From: Reyranella sp.
Lineage (GTDB): Bacteria; Pseudomonadota; Alphaproteobacteria; Reyranellales; Reyranellaceae
Assembly (NCBI RefSeq): GCF_004297265.1
Contig: NZ_SCUT01000063.1
Coordinates: 62,001-126,000, forward strand
Direction of reading: 5' to 3'
Length of the DNA stretch: 64,000 bases
Part shown: positions 25,307 through 33,176 of the stretch, in pieces
Numbering within the stretch: the stretch's first letter is position 1
How the letters are laid out: the number at the start of each line of letters is the position of its first letter
Made by a program: the position numbers and the translations under genes
Notes under the pieces: model-generated
The model's database searches: none
Told to the model about the DNA's origin: nothing
What the model saw: only the letters and a program-made list of their open reading frames with translations

Positions 25307-25429
25307 CCGTCGTCTCGACCGCAGCGAGTAGCGCGAAGTGGAGAGACCTTTTTGTCTCAAGCCGTCCAATCGCAAGATATAGGTCTCTCCACTACGCTTC
25401 GCTACGCGAGGCTTCGGTCGAGACGACGG
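25307..25429. repeat. Long hairpin repeat, family R1, second copy
   Basis: The outer arms are perfect 15-bp inverted repeats (CCGTCGTCTCGACCG at 25307-25321, complement 25415-25429). Inner arms AGTGGAGAGACCT (25337-25349) and its complement (25381-25393) correspond to the inner arms of the copy at 17134-17263. The central loop differs between the copies. Unlike the first copy it lies between two divergent genes. Confidence 0.88.
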
Positions 25430-25461
25430 AGCATTTTATCCCCAAATATCTCCTTGCGGGA

Positions 25462-25501
25462 AACGCCGTGTATGGATAACGTCTCATAGATACACGGCGT
25501 T
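25462..25501. promoter_or_regulatory. 12-bp perfect inverted repeat ahead of the carotenoid oxygenase gene
   Basis: AACGCCGTGTAT (25462-25473) and ATACACGGCGTT (25490-25501) are exact complements separated by 16 bases. The site ends 19 bases before the GTG start and just ahead of the AGAAGGAGA ribosome-binding site. There is no T-run after it, so it reads better as a dimeric-regulator operator or a 5' UTR stem than as a terminator. Confidence 0.5.
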
Positions 25502-25520
25502 ACCCAGAAGGAGACTTCCC

Positions 25521-26954
25521 GTGGCCAAGGCATTCCCGACCGACAATCCGTTCCTTCGCGGCTACTACGCGCCCGTCAATACCGAGGCCGATGCCGGGCA
25601 TCTCCAGATCAGCGGCGAGATGCCGAAAGAGCTTCTGGGCACGCTCTACCGCAACGGGCCGAACCCGCAGTTCGCGCCGCGCGGGCCCTATCACTGGTTC
25701 GGCGGCGACGGCATGATCCACGCCTTCCACATCGAGAACGGCAACGTCTCGTACAAGAACCGCTGGGTGCGGACACCGAAGTGGAAGATCGAGAACGAGG
25801 AGGGCGAGGGCCTGTCCGGCACGTTCGGCAATCCGCGCTACACCGACCCGCGCGTGTTTGCGCTCAACTCCACCATCGCCAACACCAACATCGTCTGGCA
25901 CGGCGGCAAGCTGCTGGCGCTGGAGGAGGCGCACGCCCCCTTCTCGCTCGACCCCAAGAGCCTGATGCCGGTCGGCCCCAAGGACGGCGGCTACGAGACG
26001 TTCGGCGACATGCTCTGTGGGCCGTTCACGGCGCATCCCAAGTTCGATCCCGAGACCGGCGAGATGATCTTCTTCGGCTATTCGGCGAAGGGCCGCTTCA
26101 CCAAGGAAGTCAGCATCCAGACCGTGACCGACGACGGCACGGTCACGCGCGCCGAGATTCTCGAGGGGCCCTTCCCGTCGATGATCCACGACTTCGCGGT
26201 GACGAAGAACTGGATCGTCGTGCCGGTGTTCCCGCTCACCTCGTCGATGGAGCGCGCGATGGGCGGGCTGCCGCCCTTCGCCTGGGAGCCGGACAAGGGC
26301 ACGCACATCGCCTTCATCCCGCGCAAGGGCACGGTGGCCGACGTGAAGTGGGTGACGGCGCCGCCGTCCTACGTCTTCCATCCGATGAACCATTTCGAGA
26401 CGGCGGACGGCAAGGTCGTGATCGACGTCATGAAGTACGACGTGGCGCCGCTGTTCCCGCTGCCCGACGGCTCGCCCTCGACCAAGGAGCCGCCGGCGGC
26501 ACGCCTGTTCCGCTGGACCTTCGACCTCGGCGGCCAGGGCAACACCTTCCGTGAGGAGCAGCTCGACGACCGCGCCGGCGAGTTCCCGCGCTTCGACGAG
26601 CGCTTCTGCATGAGCGACTATCGTCACGGCTGGATCGTGTCGGGCAACATCGCCCATGCCGGCGTCCGCCGCGGCGAGGGCATCACCCACTACGACCTGA
26701 AGAAGGGCACCAACGCCACCTGGCAGGCGGGCGAGGACGACCGGTTCGGCGAGCCGGTGTTCGTGCCGCGCCACGATAAGGCGGCCGAGGGCGATGGCTG
26801 GGTGCTCTCGGTGATCTATCGCTCCGGCGAGGGCCGCAGCGATCTCGCGGTCTTCGAGGCGACCGACATCGCCAAGGGTCCGGTAGCGCTTGCCCATCTC
26901 AGCAGCCGGGTGCCGGCGGGCTTCCACGGCAACTGGCGGCCCGGTACGCTGTGA
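25521..26954 (+). CDS. Carotenoid oxygenase family protein (RPE65-like)
   Basis: 477 residues, GTG start with AGAAGGAGA well placed. Four iron-ligand histidines of the seven-bladed propeller are visible: His172 (FTAHPK), His223 (SMIHDF), His287 (YVFHPMNHF) and His469 (FHGNW). The N-terminal LYRNGPNPQF and WFGGDGMIHAF are standard. The family cleaves double bonds in carotenoids, stilbenes or lignin-derived phenols. No carotenoid genes are nearby, so an aromatic-stilbene (lignostilbene dioxygenase-like) substrate is at least as likely. The GST gene starts at its stop codon. Confidence 0.92.
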   Translation: MAKAFPTDNPFLRGYYAPVNTEADAGHLQISGEMPKELLGTLYRNGPNPQFAPRGPYHWFGGDGMIHAFHIENGNVSYKNRWVRTPKWKIENEEGEGLSGTFGNPRYTDPRVFALNSTIANTNIVWHGGKLLALEEAHAPFSLDPKSLMPVGPKDGGYETFGDMLCGPFTAHPKFDPETGEMIFFGYSAKGRFTKEVSIQTVTDDGTVTRAEILEGPFPSMIHDFAVTKNWIVVPVFPLTSSMERAMGGLPPFAWEPDKGTHIAFIPRKGTVADVKWVTAPPSYVFHPMNHFETADGKVVIDVMKYDVAPLFPLPDGSPSTKEPPAARLFRWTFDLGGQGNTFREEQLDDRAGEFPRFDERFCMSDYRHGWIVSGNIAHAGVRRGEGITHYDLKKGTNATWQAGEDDRFGEPVFVPRHDKAAEGDGWVLSVIYRSGEGRSDLAVFEATDIAKGPVALAHLSSRVPAGFHGNWRPGTL

Positions 26955-27622
26955 GGATGATCACCGTCCATCACCTGAACAATTCCCGCTCGCAGCGCAT
27001 TCTCTGGATGCTGGAAGAGCTCGGCCTGCCCTACGAGGTGAAGCGCTACCAGCGCAAACCCTCGATGCAGGCCCCCGACGAGCTGCGCAACGTGCATCCG
27101 CTGGGCAAGTCGCCGGTCATCACTGACGGCGACAAGGTGCTGGCCGAGTCGGGCGCCATCCTCGAATATCTGTCGGAAACCTATGGCGGCGGCCGGTTCA
27201 CCCCGGCCCCCGGAACGCCCGAGCGGCTGCACTACACCTATTTCATGCACTACGCGGAGGGCTCGCTGATGCCGCTCCTGTTCATGAAGCTGGTGTTCAA
27301 CCGCATCCCGTCGCGCGTGCCCTTCTTCATGCGGCCGGTGGCGCGAGCCATCTCGAACGGTGCCGACAAGTCGCTGCTGATGCCGCAGATCGGCAACCAC
27401 TTCATGTTCCTCGAAGGCGAGCTGATGCGCCGCGAGTGGTTCGCCGGCCCCGCGTTCACCGCGGCCGACATCCAGATGAGCTTTCCGCTGGAGGCCGCCA
27501 CGGCGCGCTCGCCGATGGTCAACAAGATGCCGAAGCTGAAGGGCTTCCTCGACCGCATCCATGCCCGTCCCGCATACAAGAAGGCGCTGGAAAAAGGCGG
27601 CGCCTACGAGCTGGCGAAGTAG
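26951..27622 (+). CDS. Glutathione S-transferase
   Basis: 223 residues from a GTG that overlaps the preceding stop (GTGA); an ATG at 26957 is the alternative. The thioredoxin-like N-terminal domain has NNSRSQRILWMLEELGLPYEV, HPLGKSPVI and LAESGAILEYL, the glutathione-binding segments. The helical C-terminal domain ends with FLDRIHARPAYKKALEK. Ser in NNSRSQR is in the usual catalytic place. Coupling to the carotenoid-oxygenase gene suggests it may conjugate or isomerise the aldehyde products of that enzyme; this is inference. Confidence 0.9.
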   Translation: MRMITVHHLNNSRSQRILWMLEELGLPYEVKRYQRKPSMQAPDELRNVHPLGKSPVITDGDKVLAESGAILEYLSETYGGGRFTPAPGTPERLHYTYFMHYAEGSLMPLLFMKLVFNRIPSRVPFFMRPVARAISNGADKSLLMPQIGNHFMFLEGELMRREWFAGPAFTAADIQMSFPLEAATARSPMVNKMPKLKGFLDRIHARPAYKKALEKGGAYELAK

Positions 27623-27691
27623 CGAAAAAGACCGGGGCCGTGCTAGGCCCGTAACCGACACGACGAAAAGACGAATCCAAGGAGCGAAACG

Positions 27692-28693
27692 ATGGCCCTT
27701 CCCGCCCTGCTGCGCGACAACCTCTCGATCCCGGTGGTCGGCGCGCCGCTGTTCATCGTGTCCAACCCCGACCTCGTCATCGAGCAGTGCAAGGCGGGCG
27801 TCGTCGGCTCCTTCCCGGCGCTGAACGCGCGGCCGAAGGAGCTGCTTGAGGAATGGCTGAAGCGCATCACCGGCGAACTGGGCGAGTACAAGGCCAAGCA
27901 CCCCGAGAAGAAGGTCGCGCCCTTCGCCGTCAACCAGATCGTGCACAGTTCCAACGACCGTCTGCAGCACGATGTCGACATGTGTGAGAAGTACAAGGTG
28001 CCGATCCAGATCACGTCGCTGCGCGCGCCCGACGACGTCGTCGTCTCGGCCCACCGCTACGGCTGCCTGGTGTTCCATGACGTGACCAACGTGGCCCACG
28101 CCAAGCGTGCGCTGAAGGCCGGCGTCGACGGTCTCATTCTTGTCTGCGCCGGCGCCGGCGGCCATGCCGGCCGCCTCTCGCCCTTCGCGCTGGTGCCCGA
28201 AGTGCGCCAGTTCTACGACGGCACGATCCTGCTCTCGGGCTCGATCTCCAATGGCGCCTCGGTGCTGGCGGCCCAGGCCATGGGCGCCGACCTCGCCTAT
28301 CTCGGCACGCGCTTCACCGCGAGCAAGGAAGGCAACGCCACCGACGCCAACAAGCAGTGCATCATCGATTCGACCGGCGAGGAGATCGTCTACACCAACC
28401 TCTTCACCGGCGTGCACGGCAACTACATGAAGCGCAGCATCGCCGCGGCCGGCCTCGATCCCGACGCGCTGCCGGAAGCCGACAAGAGCAAGATGAACTT
28501 CGGCTCGGGCGGCAACATGAAGGTCAAGGCCTGGCGTGACATCTGGGGCGCCGGCCAGGGCGTCGGCCAGATCCACGACGCCCCGCCCGCCGCCGAGATC
28601 GTGACCCGCCTCAAGGCCGAGTACGACGCCGCCCGCGCTGCGTTGTTCGCCGGCGAGACGGTGCCGACGCAGCTGAAGCAGGCGGCCGAATAG
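27692..28693 (+). CDS. Nitronate monooxygenase / NADH:flavin enoyl-reductase-like TIM-barrel flavoprotein
   Basis: 333 residues. The FMN-binding TIM-barrel of the 2-nitropropane dioxygenase family is clear: PVVGAPLFIVSNPDLV at the start, CAGAGGHAGRLSPF with His158 in the catalytic position, then LSGSISNGASVLAAQAMGADLAYLGTRF for phosphate binding. The enzyme oxidises alkyl nitronates or reduces quinones, depending on class. AAGGAG lies in good position before the ATG. The small coiled-coil gene follows after 14 bases. Confidence 0.9.
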   Translation: MALPALLRDNLSIPVVGAPLFIVSNPDLVIEQCKAGVVGSFPALNARPKELLEEWLKRITGELGEYKAKHPEKKVAPFAVNQIVHSSNDRLQHDVDMCEKYKVPIQITSLRAPDDVVVSAHRYGCLVFHDVTNVAHAKRALKAGVDGLILVCAGAGGHAGRLSPFALVPEVRQFYDGTILLSGSISNGASVLAAQAMGADLAYLGTRFTASKEGNATDANKQCIIDSTGEEIVYTNLFTGVHGNYMKRSIAAAGLDPDALPEADKSKMNFGSGGNMKVKAWRDIWGAGQGVGQIHDAPPAAEIVTRLKAEYDAARAALFAGETVPTQLKQAAE

Positions 28694-28707
28694 GCAGCAG
28701 GGCGAGC

Positions 28708-28959
28708 ATGCCGCGCCTCGTCGTGCTGGCCCTGCTCCTGGTGCCCGGCGCCGCCGCGGCCCAGAGCGTCGATGCCCGCCTGAACGAGTTGCAACGCTCG
28801 ATCGCGGCCCTCTCGCAGCAGATCGAACAGCTCAAGGTCCAGGACCAGCAGCTCCAGCAGCGCATGGAAAAGATGCAGAAGGGCTTCGAACAGCGGATCG
28901 AACGGCTGGAAAAGGCTCCAGTCAAGCCTACGCCCAGGACGGGCCGGTCCAGGCACTGA
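28708..28959 (+). CDS. Small exported coiled-coil protein
   Basis: 83 residues. A Sec signal peptide (RLVVLALLLVPGAAAAQS) is followed by about 45 residues of regular heptads (LNELQRSIAALSQQIEQLKV onwards) forming a predicted coiled coil, then a proline- and arginine-rich tail. It probably oligomerises in the periplasm. It has no enzyme motif. The gene follows the flavoprotein gene by 14 bases and ends 24 bases before the convergent MFS stop, with a short hairpin between. Confidence 0.68.
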   Translation: MPRLVVLALLLVPGAAAAQSVDARLNELQRSIAALSQQIEQLKVQDQQLQQRMEKMQKGFEQRIERLEKAPVKPTPRTGRSRH

Positions 28960-28981
28960 GAGCGCGGCCCGTCACGCTCTC
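28958..28981. terminator. Hairpin between convergent genes
   Basis: GAGAGCG (28958-28964) and CGCTCTC (28975-28981) form a 7-bp stem with a 10-base loop exactly between the two stop codons. No T-run follows, so it may serve as a weak bidirectional terminator or a 3'-end protecting stem. Confidence 0.35.
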
Positions 28982-28982
28982 G

Positions 28983-30218
28983 TCAGTCCCTGCGATCTCC
29001 CGCGAGATTGGCCGGCTTCAGCAGGAGGAAGGCTCCCAGCGCTCCAAGCATCAGCACGCCGACGATGAGGAAAGCGAGGCCCCAGGCCATCGGCGACATG
29101 CCGCCGGCGAGGTCGAGCGTCCAGCCGACGACCAGCGGGCCCACGAAGCCGCCCGCATAGCCCAACGTCGAGTGCACCGCGAGCGTGGCGCCGCGGCGCG
29201 CGGGATCGGCGTTGCCGGCCGCACCTGCCGTCACCGATGAGGAATCGAGCCAGACGACCATGCCGTAGACGATCAGCAACACCACGGCGAGCCAGTAGTT
29301 GGTCGAGCCGGCGAAGCCCACGATGGCGGCAAAGCCGATCGACAGCACCATCGCCGTGGCGACGAGGCGACGGCGGCCGAAGCGGATCGACGCCTCGTTG
29401 CCGATCACGCTCGACATCGTGCCAAGCAGGGCCAGCACGGTGACGACCAGCGCCGGCGACAGCGTCTCATCGGTCAGGCCGGTATGCGTCGCGACGAACG
29501 CCAGGAAGGCCACGCCCCACCCCCTGAGCGCGCTCATCTCCAGTGTGTGGACGCAGTAGACGACCGAATAGGCGAAGGCGGATGTGTTGCGGATCACCGG
29601 CCGGAAGTCGAACAGGCCGCCGCCCTGGGCGGGCTTGCGCGGTGCCGGTCGACGGGAAGGCACGACGAAGGCGACCATGGTCCAGGCGACGGCCGCCGTC
29701 AGCGCGGAGAACACGAACGCGGACTGCCAGCCAAGCCAGTCCGCGAGGATGTCGCCGAGGAGGAACGACACGGCTCCGGAAATCCCGATGCTCGCCGCGT
29801 GCCCGGTGACGGCTCGCGACATCAACTTGGAATTGACCTGGTCGGCCAACAGCTTGAGGCCGGTCATGTAGGTGCCGGCCCATCCGAGGCCCGCCAGCGC
29901 GCGCGTGACGAAGGCCGACCAGAAGCCGTCGGCGAACAGACCGAACATCAGGTGGCCCGCGACGGTGCAGGCGACGCCGAACAGGTAGACCCTCTTTCCG
30001 TCGACCCGATCGGTGAGCGTGACCAACACCGGCACGGAGACCATGTAGGCCCCGAAGAAGATGGCCGTGATCCATCCCGCTTCACTGTTCGTGAGGCTCC
30101 ACCGCTGCATCATCTGCGGCAGCAGCGCGGGCCAGAAGCCGGCGCCGATCTGGACGAAGATCTGGGCCGCACAGACGACGACCACCAGGCGCGCGCCGCT
30201 CGGTCCGTCAGTCGGCAT
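28983..30218 (-). CDS. MFS transporter, distal gene of the ars-linked operon
   Basis: 411 residues and about twelve membrane segments. An MFS loop 2-3 motif is visible in LTDRVDGKRVYLFG. The N terminus (ARLVVVVCAAQIFVQIGAGFWPALLP) is typical of nitrate/nitrite-like or organic-anion MFS groups, not of classical drug pumps. It overlaps the 3' end of the next MFS gene by 11 bases and so belongs to the arsR2-flavoprotein-MFS transcript. Whether it moves an arsenical is unknown; it may be a later addition to the operon. Confidence 0.8.
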   Translation of the reverse strand: MPTDGPSGARLVVVVCAAQIFVQIGAGFWPALLPQMMQRWSLTNSEAGWITAIFFGAYMVSVPVLVTLTDRVDGKRVYLFGVACTVAGHLMFGLFADGFWSAFVTRALAGLGWAGTYMTGLKLLADQVNSKLMSRAVTGHAASIGISGAVSFLLGDILADWLGWQSAFVFSALTAAVAWTMVAFVVPSRRPAPRKPAQGGGLFDFRPVIRNTSAFAYSVVYCVHTLEMSALRGWGVAFLAFVATHTGLTDETLSPALVVTVLALLGTMSSVIGNEASIRFGRRRLVATAMVLSIGFAAIVGFAGSTNYWLAVVLLIVYGMVVWLDSSSVTAGAAGNADPARRGATLAVHSTLGYAGGFVGPLVVGWTLDLAGGMSPMAWGLAFLIVGVLMLGALGAFLLLKPANLAGDRRD

Positions 30219-31377
30219 GGCTGGCGCCGGGTTGCGGCAGCGGGATCATCCAGAGCGCCGCGAACGCCGTGAGGCAGAGGGCGGAGGAGATGATCAGGAC
30301 CCCGGCGCCGAGCCGGTCGATCAGAAGGGCGAAGACGAAGGGCGCGCCGGCCGACAGGAAGCGCGACGGCGCCCCCAGCAGCCCCAGGCGATAGCCGTAG
30401 CTCTTGGGGCCATAGAGCGCGAGGGGAACCGTCCCGCGCGCGATGGTGATCACGCCGTTACCCATTCCGTGCAGCACTGCGAAGACGCTGGCCATCAGAC
30501 CACCGCCGAAGCCGAGCAAGAGGGCGCTGCCCACCGGATGAGTTGTGGTGGCGAGGCGGCCCGAGGTCAGGGGGTGAAGGTGTCGCAGCGGCCCGGCCTC
30601 GAGCATGCGCGCCGCAACCTGGGCCGGTCCGATCAGGGCGCCAGCCGCAATGGCCTGCGTGGGCGTGGCGCCCGCCGCCTCCATGATGCGCGGGAAGTGC
30701 GCCGCCATCCCCGACGAGACGATCCACGCGCCGGAGAAGGCGATGGCCAGCAGCACCATCGTGCGATCGAACGGCACCGGCTCGTCGACCGCCTTGAGCG
30801 TGGCCGCAAGATCAGTCGGACGCGGCAGCAGCAGGAAATTGCAGGGAAGACCGATCACGACATGCGCGGCGGCCCACATCAGACAGGTCTCGCGCCATCC
30901 GATTGCGGCGGCACCCCAGGCGGTGAGCGGCCAGGCGACGGTGCTGGCGAACCCCGCCAGCAGGGTGATGCCGGTGATCGCTCCGCGCGCATCCTTGCCG
31001 TAGAGCCTTCCCAACGCGCCGAAGGCGGCGTCGTACAGGCCAAGCCCCATGCCGATGCCCAGCAGGGTCCAAGCGGCGGCGAAGGGCAGAAACGAATGCG
31101 CCTGCGACAACAGCACCAGCGCCGCCGCGAACAGCAGGCTCGACGCCGACAGCACGCCGTTGCCGCCGGCCCGGTCGATCACCCGCCCCACCTTCGGCCC
31201 GATCACCGCAGAGATGATCAGGGCTGCGGAGAAGGTACCGAAGAACAGGTCGGTCGAGATGCCGATGTCGCGCGCCATCTCGTCCGCCAGCACCGCCGGC
31301 AGATAATAGGTCGAGCCCCAGGCCAGCGTCTGCGCTGTCCCTAGAACCAGGATCGTCGAAAGCCGGCGGCGATTCAT
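30208..31377 (-). CDS. MFS transporter in the arsenic operon (possible ArsK-like)
   Basis: 389 residues from the ATG at 31377. The start overlaps the flavoprotein stop by one base (TGATG). About twelve membrane segments are seen; the N terminus NRRRLSTILVLGTAQTLAWGSTYYLPAVL is characteristic of MFS proteins that accompany flavoprotein genes in ars clusters. It may export trivalent or organic arsenicals in the manner of ArsK, but I cannot assign the subfamily firmly. It overlaps the next MFS gene by 11 bases. Confidence 0.8.
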   Translation of the reverse strand: MNRRRLSTILVLGTAQTLAWGSTYYLPAVLADEMARDIGISTDLFFGTFSAALIISAVIGPKVGRVIDRAGGNGVLSASSLLFAAALVLLSQAHSFLPFAAAWTLLGIGMGLGLYDAAFGALGRLYGKDARGAITGITLLAGFASTVAWPLTAWGAAAIGWRETCLMWAAAHVVIGLPCNFLLLPRPTDLAATLKAVDEPVPFDRTMVLLAIAFSGAWIVSSGMAAHFPRIMEAAGATPTQAIAAGALIGPAQVAARMLEAGPLRHLHPLTSGRLATTTHPVGSALLLGFGGGLMASVFAVLHGMGNGVITIARGTVPLALYGPKSYGYRLGLLGAPSRFLSAGAPFVFALLIDRLGAGVLIISSALCLTAFAALWMIPLPQPGASHAD

Positions 31378-32735
31378 CAGGAGGCTTTGGGCCCGGCGCA
31401 ACAGCCGCTGGCGGCGGGCGCCGTCTTGGCAGGCGCACAGCATCCAGCGGCGGCCGCCGCAGGCGCGGCCTGCGCGGGCGCGCCGTTGCAGACACCGGTT
31501 TCCGGCAGCACCAGCTCGACCCGGCGAGCGGCGTCATGGTCGCCCGCCAGTTCGGCCGCGATCGAACGGACCTGCTCATAGCCCGTCATCATCAGGAAGG
31601 TCGGGGCGCGACCGTACGACTTCATGCCGGCGAAGTAGAAGCCCGCCTCGGGCTGCGCCAGTTCGCGCGCGCCGTGGGGGCGCACTGAGCCGCAGCTATG
31701 CTCATTCGGATCGATCAGCGGCGCCAGCGCCGGCGGGCACTCCAGCGCCGGATCGAGCGAAAGCCGGATCTCGCGCAGGAAGTCGAGGTCGGGCCGGAAG
31801 CCGGTCGAGACCACCAGCTCATCGACCGCGACGTGGCGACCGGGGCAGCCCGCCTCCGCGACGACGATGCGGTCGCCCTCGCGCGCGATACGGTTGACCC
31901 TAAAACCGCTCTCGATCGTGAGGCTGCCGCTCGCCACCAGCGCGGCGAAGGCGGTGCCCAGCGCGCCGCGCGCCGCGAGCTGGTCGGCCGAGCCGCCGCC
32001 GAACGACTTCTCCGGCGCGTCGCCACGCAGCAGCCAGACGATCTGCGTGGCGGGCTCCTGCTCCTTCAGCTTCGCGAGGTCGAGAAGCGTGCCGACGGCG
32101 GAATGGCCGGCGCCCAGGACGGCCACGCAGCGGCCGGCATAGCGAGGACGATCACGGACCAGCACGTCGGGCATGCCGTAGGCGATGCGGTCGCGCGCCT
32201 CGCGCTCGCCGAGGGCGGGCAGGCCGTTGGCGCCGGCCGGATTGGGCGAGAACCAGGTGCCGGTGGCATCGATGACGGCATCGGCGCGCAGCACTTCCGG
32301 TCCCTTGCCGTTCTGGTAACGGATCTCGAAGGGCGCGGCGTCGCGACCCCGTGTCTTCACCTTGTCGAAGCCCACGCGGCCGATCGCCGTCACCACGCTC
32401 TGGGTCCGGATGTGGTCCTTGAGCCGCGTCCGGGTCGCCAGCGGCTCGAGATACTGCTCCACCAGCTCGGCGCCGGTCGGATAGTGGTCGGGCTGCGGCC
32501 GGTTCCAGCCAGCTTCGGTCAACAGTCGGTCGGCAGTCTTGTCGATATTGTATTCCCAGGGCGAGAACATGCGGACGTGGCTCCACTGGCGGACCGCATG
32601 GCCGACGGTCGGACCGGCCTCGATGACGACGGGTTCCAATCCGCGTTCGAGCAGATGTGCCGCTGCGGCGAGGCCCACCGGACCGGCGCCGATCACGGCG
32701 ACCTTCTTCTTCGGAGGGGTGATTGAAGCAGGCAT
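31377..32735 (-). CDS. arsO: FAD/NAD(P)-binding oxidoreductase, ArsO-like, with cysteine-rich tail
   Basis: 452 residues. The FAD-binding site is VAVIGAGPVGLAAAAHLLERG (residues about 12-32, here the first 20 matter) and the NADPH-binding site VLGAGHSAVGTLLDL; VSTGFRPDLDF completes the flavoprotein monooxygenase pattern. The last 40 residues are an Ala/Pro linker with two Cys pairs, CC432-433 and CC445-446, plus Cys416, suited to binding As(III) or another soft metal. AGGAGA precedes the ATG. It is the first gene of a three-gene run with two MFS pumps and has its own promoter. The flavoprotein family is certain; a role in arsenic handling is inferred from context and the tail. Confidence 0.82.
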   Translation of the reverse strand: MPASITPPKKKVAVIGAGPVGLAAAAHLLERGLEPVVIEAGPTVGHAVRQWSHVRMFSPWEYNIDKTADRLLTEAGWNRPQPDHYPTGAELVEQYLEPLATRTRLKDHIRTQSVVTAIGRVGFDKVKTRGRDAAPFEIRYQNGKGPEVLRADAVIDATGTWFSPNPAGANGLPALGEREARDRIAYGMPDVLVRDRPRYAGRCVAVLGAGHSAVGTLLDLAKLKEQEPATQIVWLLRGDAPEKSFGGGSADQLAARGALGTAFAALVASGSLTIESGFRVNRIAREGDRIVVAEAGCPGRHVAVDELVVSTGFRPDLDFLREIRLSLDPALECPPALAPLIDPNEHSCGSVRPHGARELAQPEAGFYFAGMKSYGRAPTFLMMTGYEQVRSIAAELAGDHDAARRVELVLPETGVCNGAPAQAAPAAAAAGCCAPAKTAPAASGCCAGPKAS

Positions 32736-32751
32736 GTTAAATCTCCTATCC

Positions 32752-32783
32752 TTCTAGAATATTGGAAAGACCAGACGCAACAA
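32752..32783 (-). promoter_or_regulatory. arsO promoter with ArsR-type operator motif
   Basis: On the minus strand TTGTTG (32783-32778) and TATTCT (32761-32756) are 16 bases apart, a credible -35/-10 pair. TTCTAGAAT on the plus strand (32752-32760) overlaps the -10 box and recurs in the arsR upstream region. A repressor bound here would block RNA polymerase. Confidence 0.5.
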
Positions 32784-32792
32784 AATCGTCAT

Positions 32793-33113
32793 CTAGGCGA
32801 CGCATGTCCTCTCCGCGGCCGGGCGCACGCCATCGGCACAGCATTCCTCGGCCAGGTAGGCGAGGAGATCGTGCATCAGCTCATAGTTGGCGTGACAGAC
32901 CAGAGTCGCCCCTTCCCGCACCTGGGTGACGAGGCCAACGATCACCAGCGACTTGATGTGGTGCGACAGGGTCGAGGCCGCCACATCGAGCTTGGCCTGG
33001 AGGCGACCGACCGGCATCCCCTCGGCACCGGCGCGCACCAGGGTGCGATAAATCTTCAATCGGGTCGGATTGCCCAGCGCTTCGAGGCGGGCGGCGGCAT
33101 CGTCGAGTTTCAT
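32793..33113 (-). CDS. arsR: ArsR/SmtB family repressor
   Basis: 106 residues. The winged-helix DNA-binding domain has ARLEALGNPTRLKIYRTLV and the recognition helix region VAASTLSHHIKSLVIVGLV. Candidate As(III) ligands are Cys91, Cys92 and Cys104 near the C terminus (EECCADG and RTCVA), a C-terminal site unlike the classical helix-3 CxC. The protein should repress the arsenic genes until As(III) binds. The upstream region carries a good promoter and a near-perfect 20-bp palindrome. The ATG is so close to the -10 box that the mRNA may be leaderless. Confidence 0.9.
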   Translation of the reverse strand: MKLDDAAARLEALGNPTRLKIYRTLVRAGAEGMPVGRLQAKLDVAASTLSHHIKSLVIVGLVTQVREGATLVCHANYELMHDLLAYLAEECCADGVRPAAERTCVA

Positions 33114-33120
33114 AACGACA

Positions 33121-33172
33121 AAAATAGTACTCCCGCCCGCAGAGTCAACTATATTTCTAGAATTCTCGAAAT
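33121..33172 (-). promoter_or_regulatory. arsR promoter and 20-bp palindromic operator
   Basis: On the minus strand TTGACT (33148-33143) and TATTTT (33126-33121) are 16 bases apart. Just upstream, ATTTCTAGAATTCTCGAAAT (33153-33172) is a palindrome at 18 of 20 positions. Its halves TTCTAGAAT and TTCTCGAAA match the motifs at 32752 and 36320. The predicted +1 falls at about 33114, directly at the ATG. Confidence 0.6.
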
Positions 33173-33176
33173 ACCT

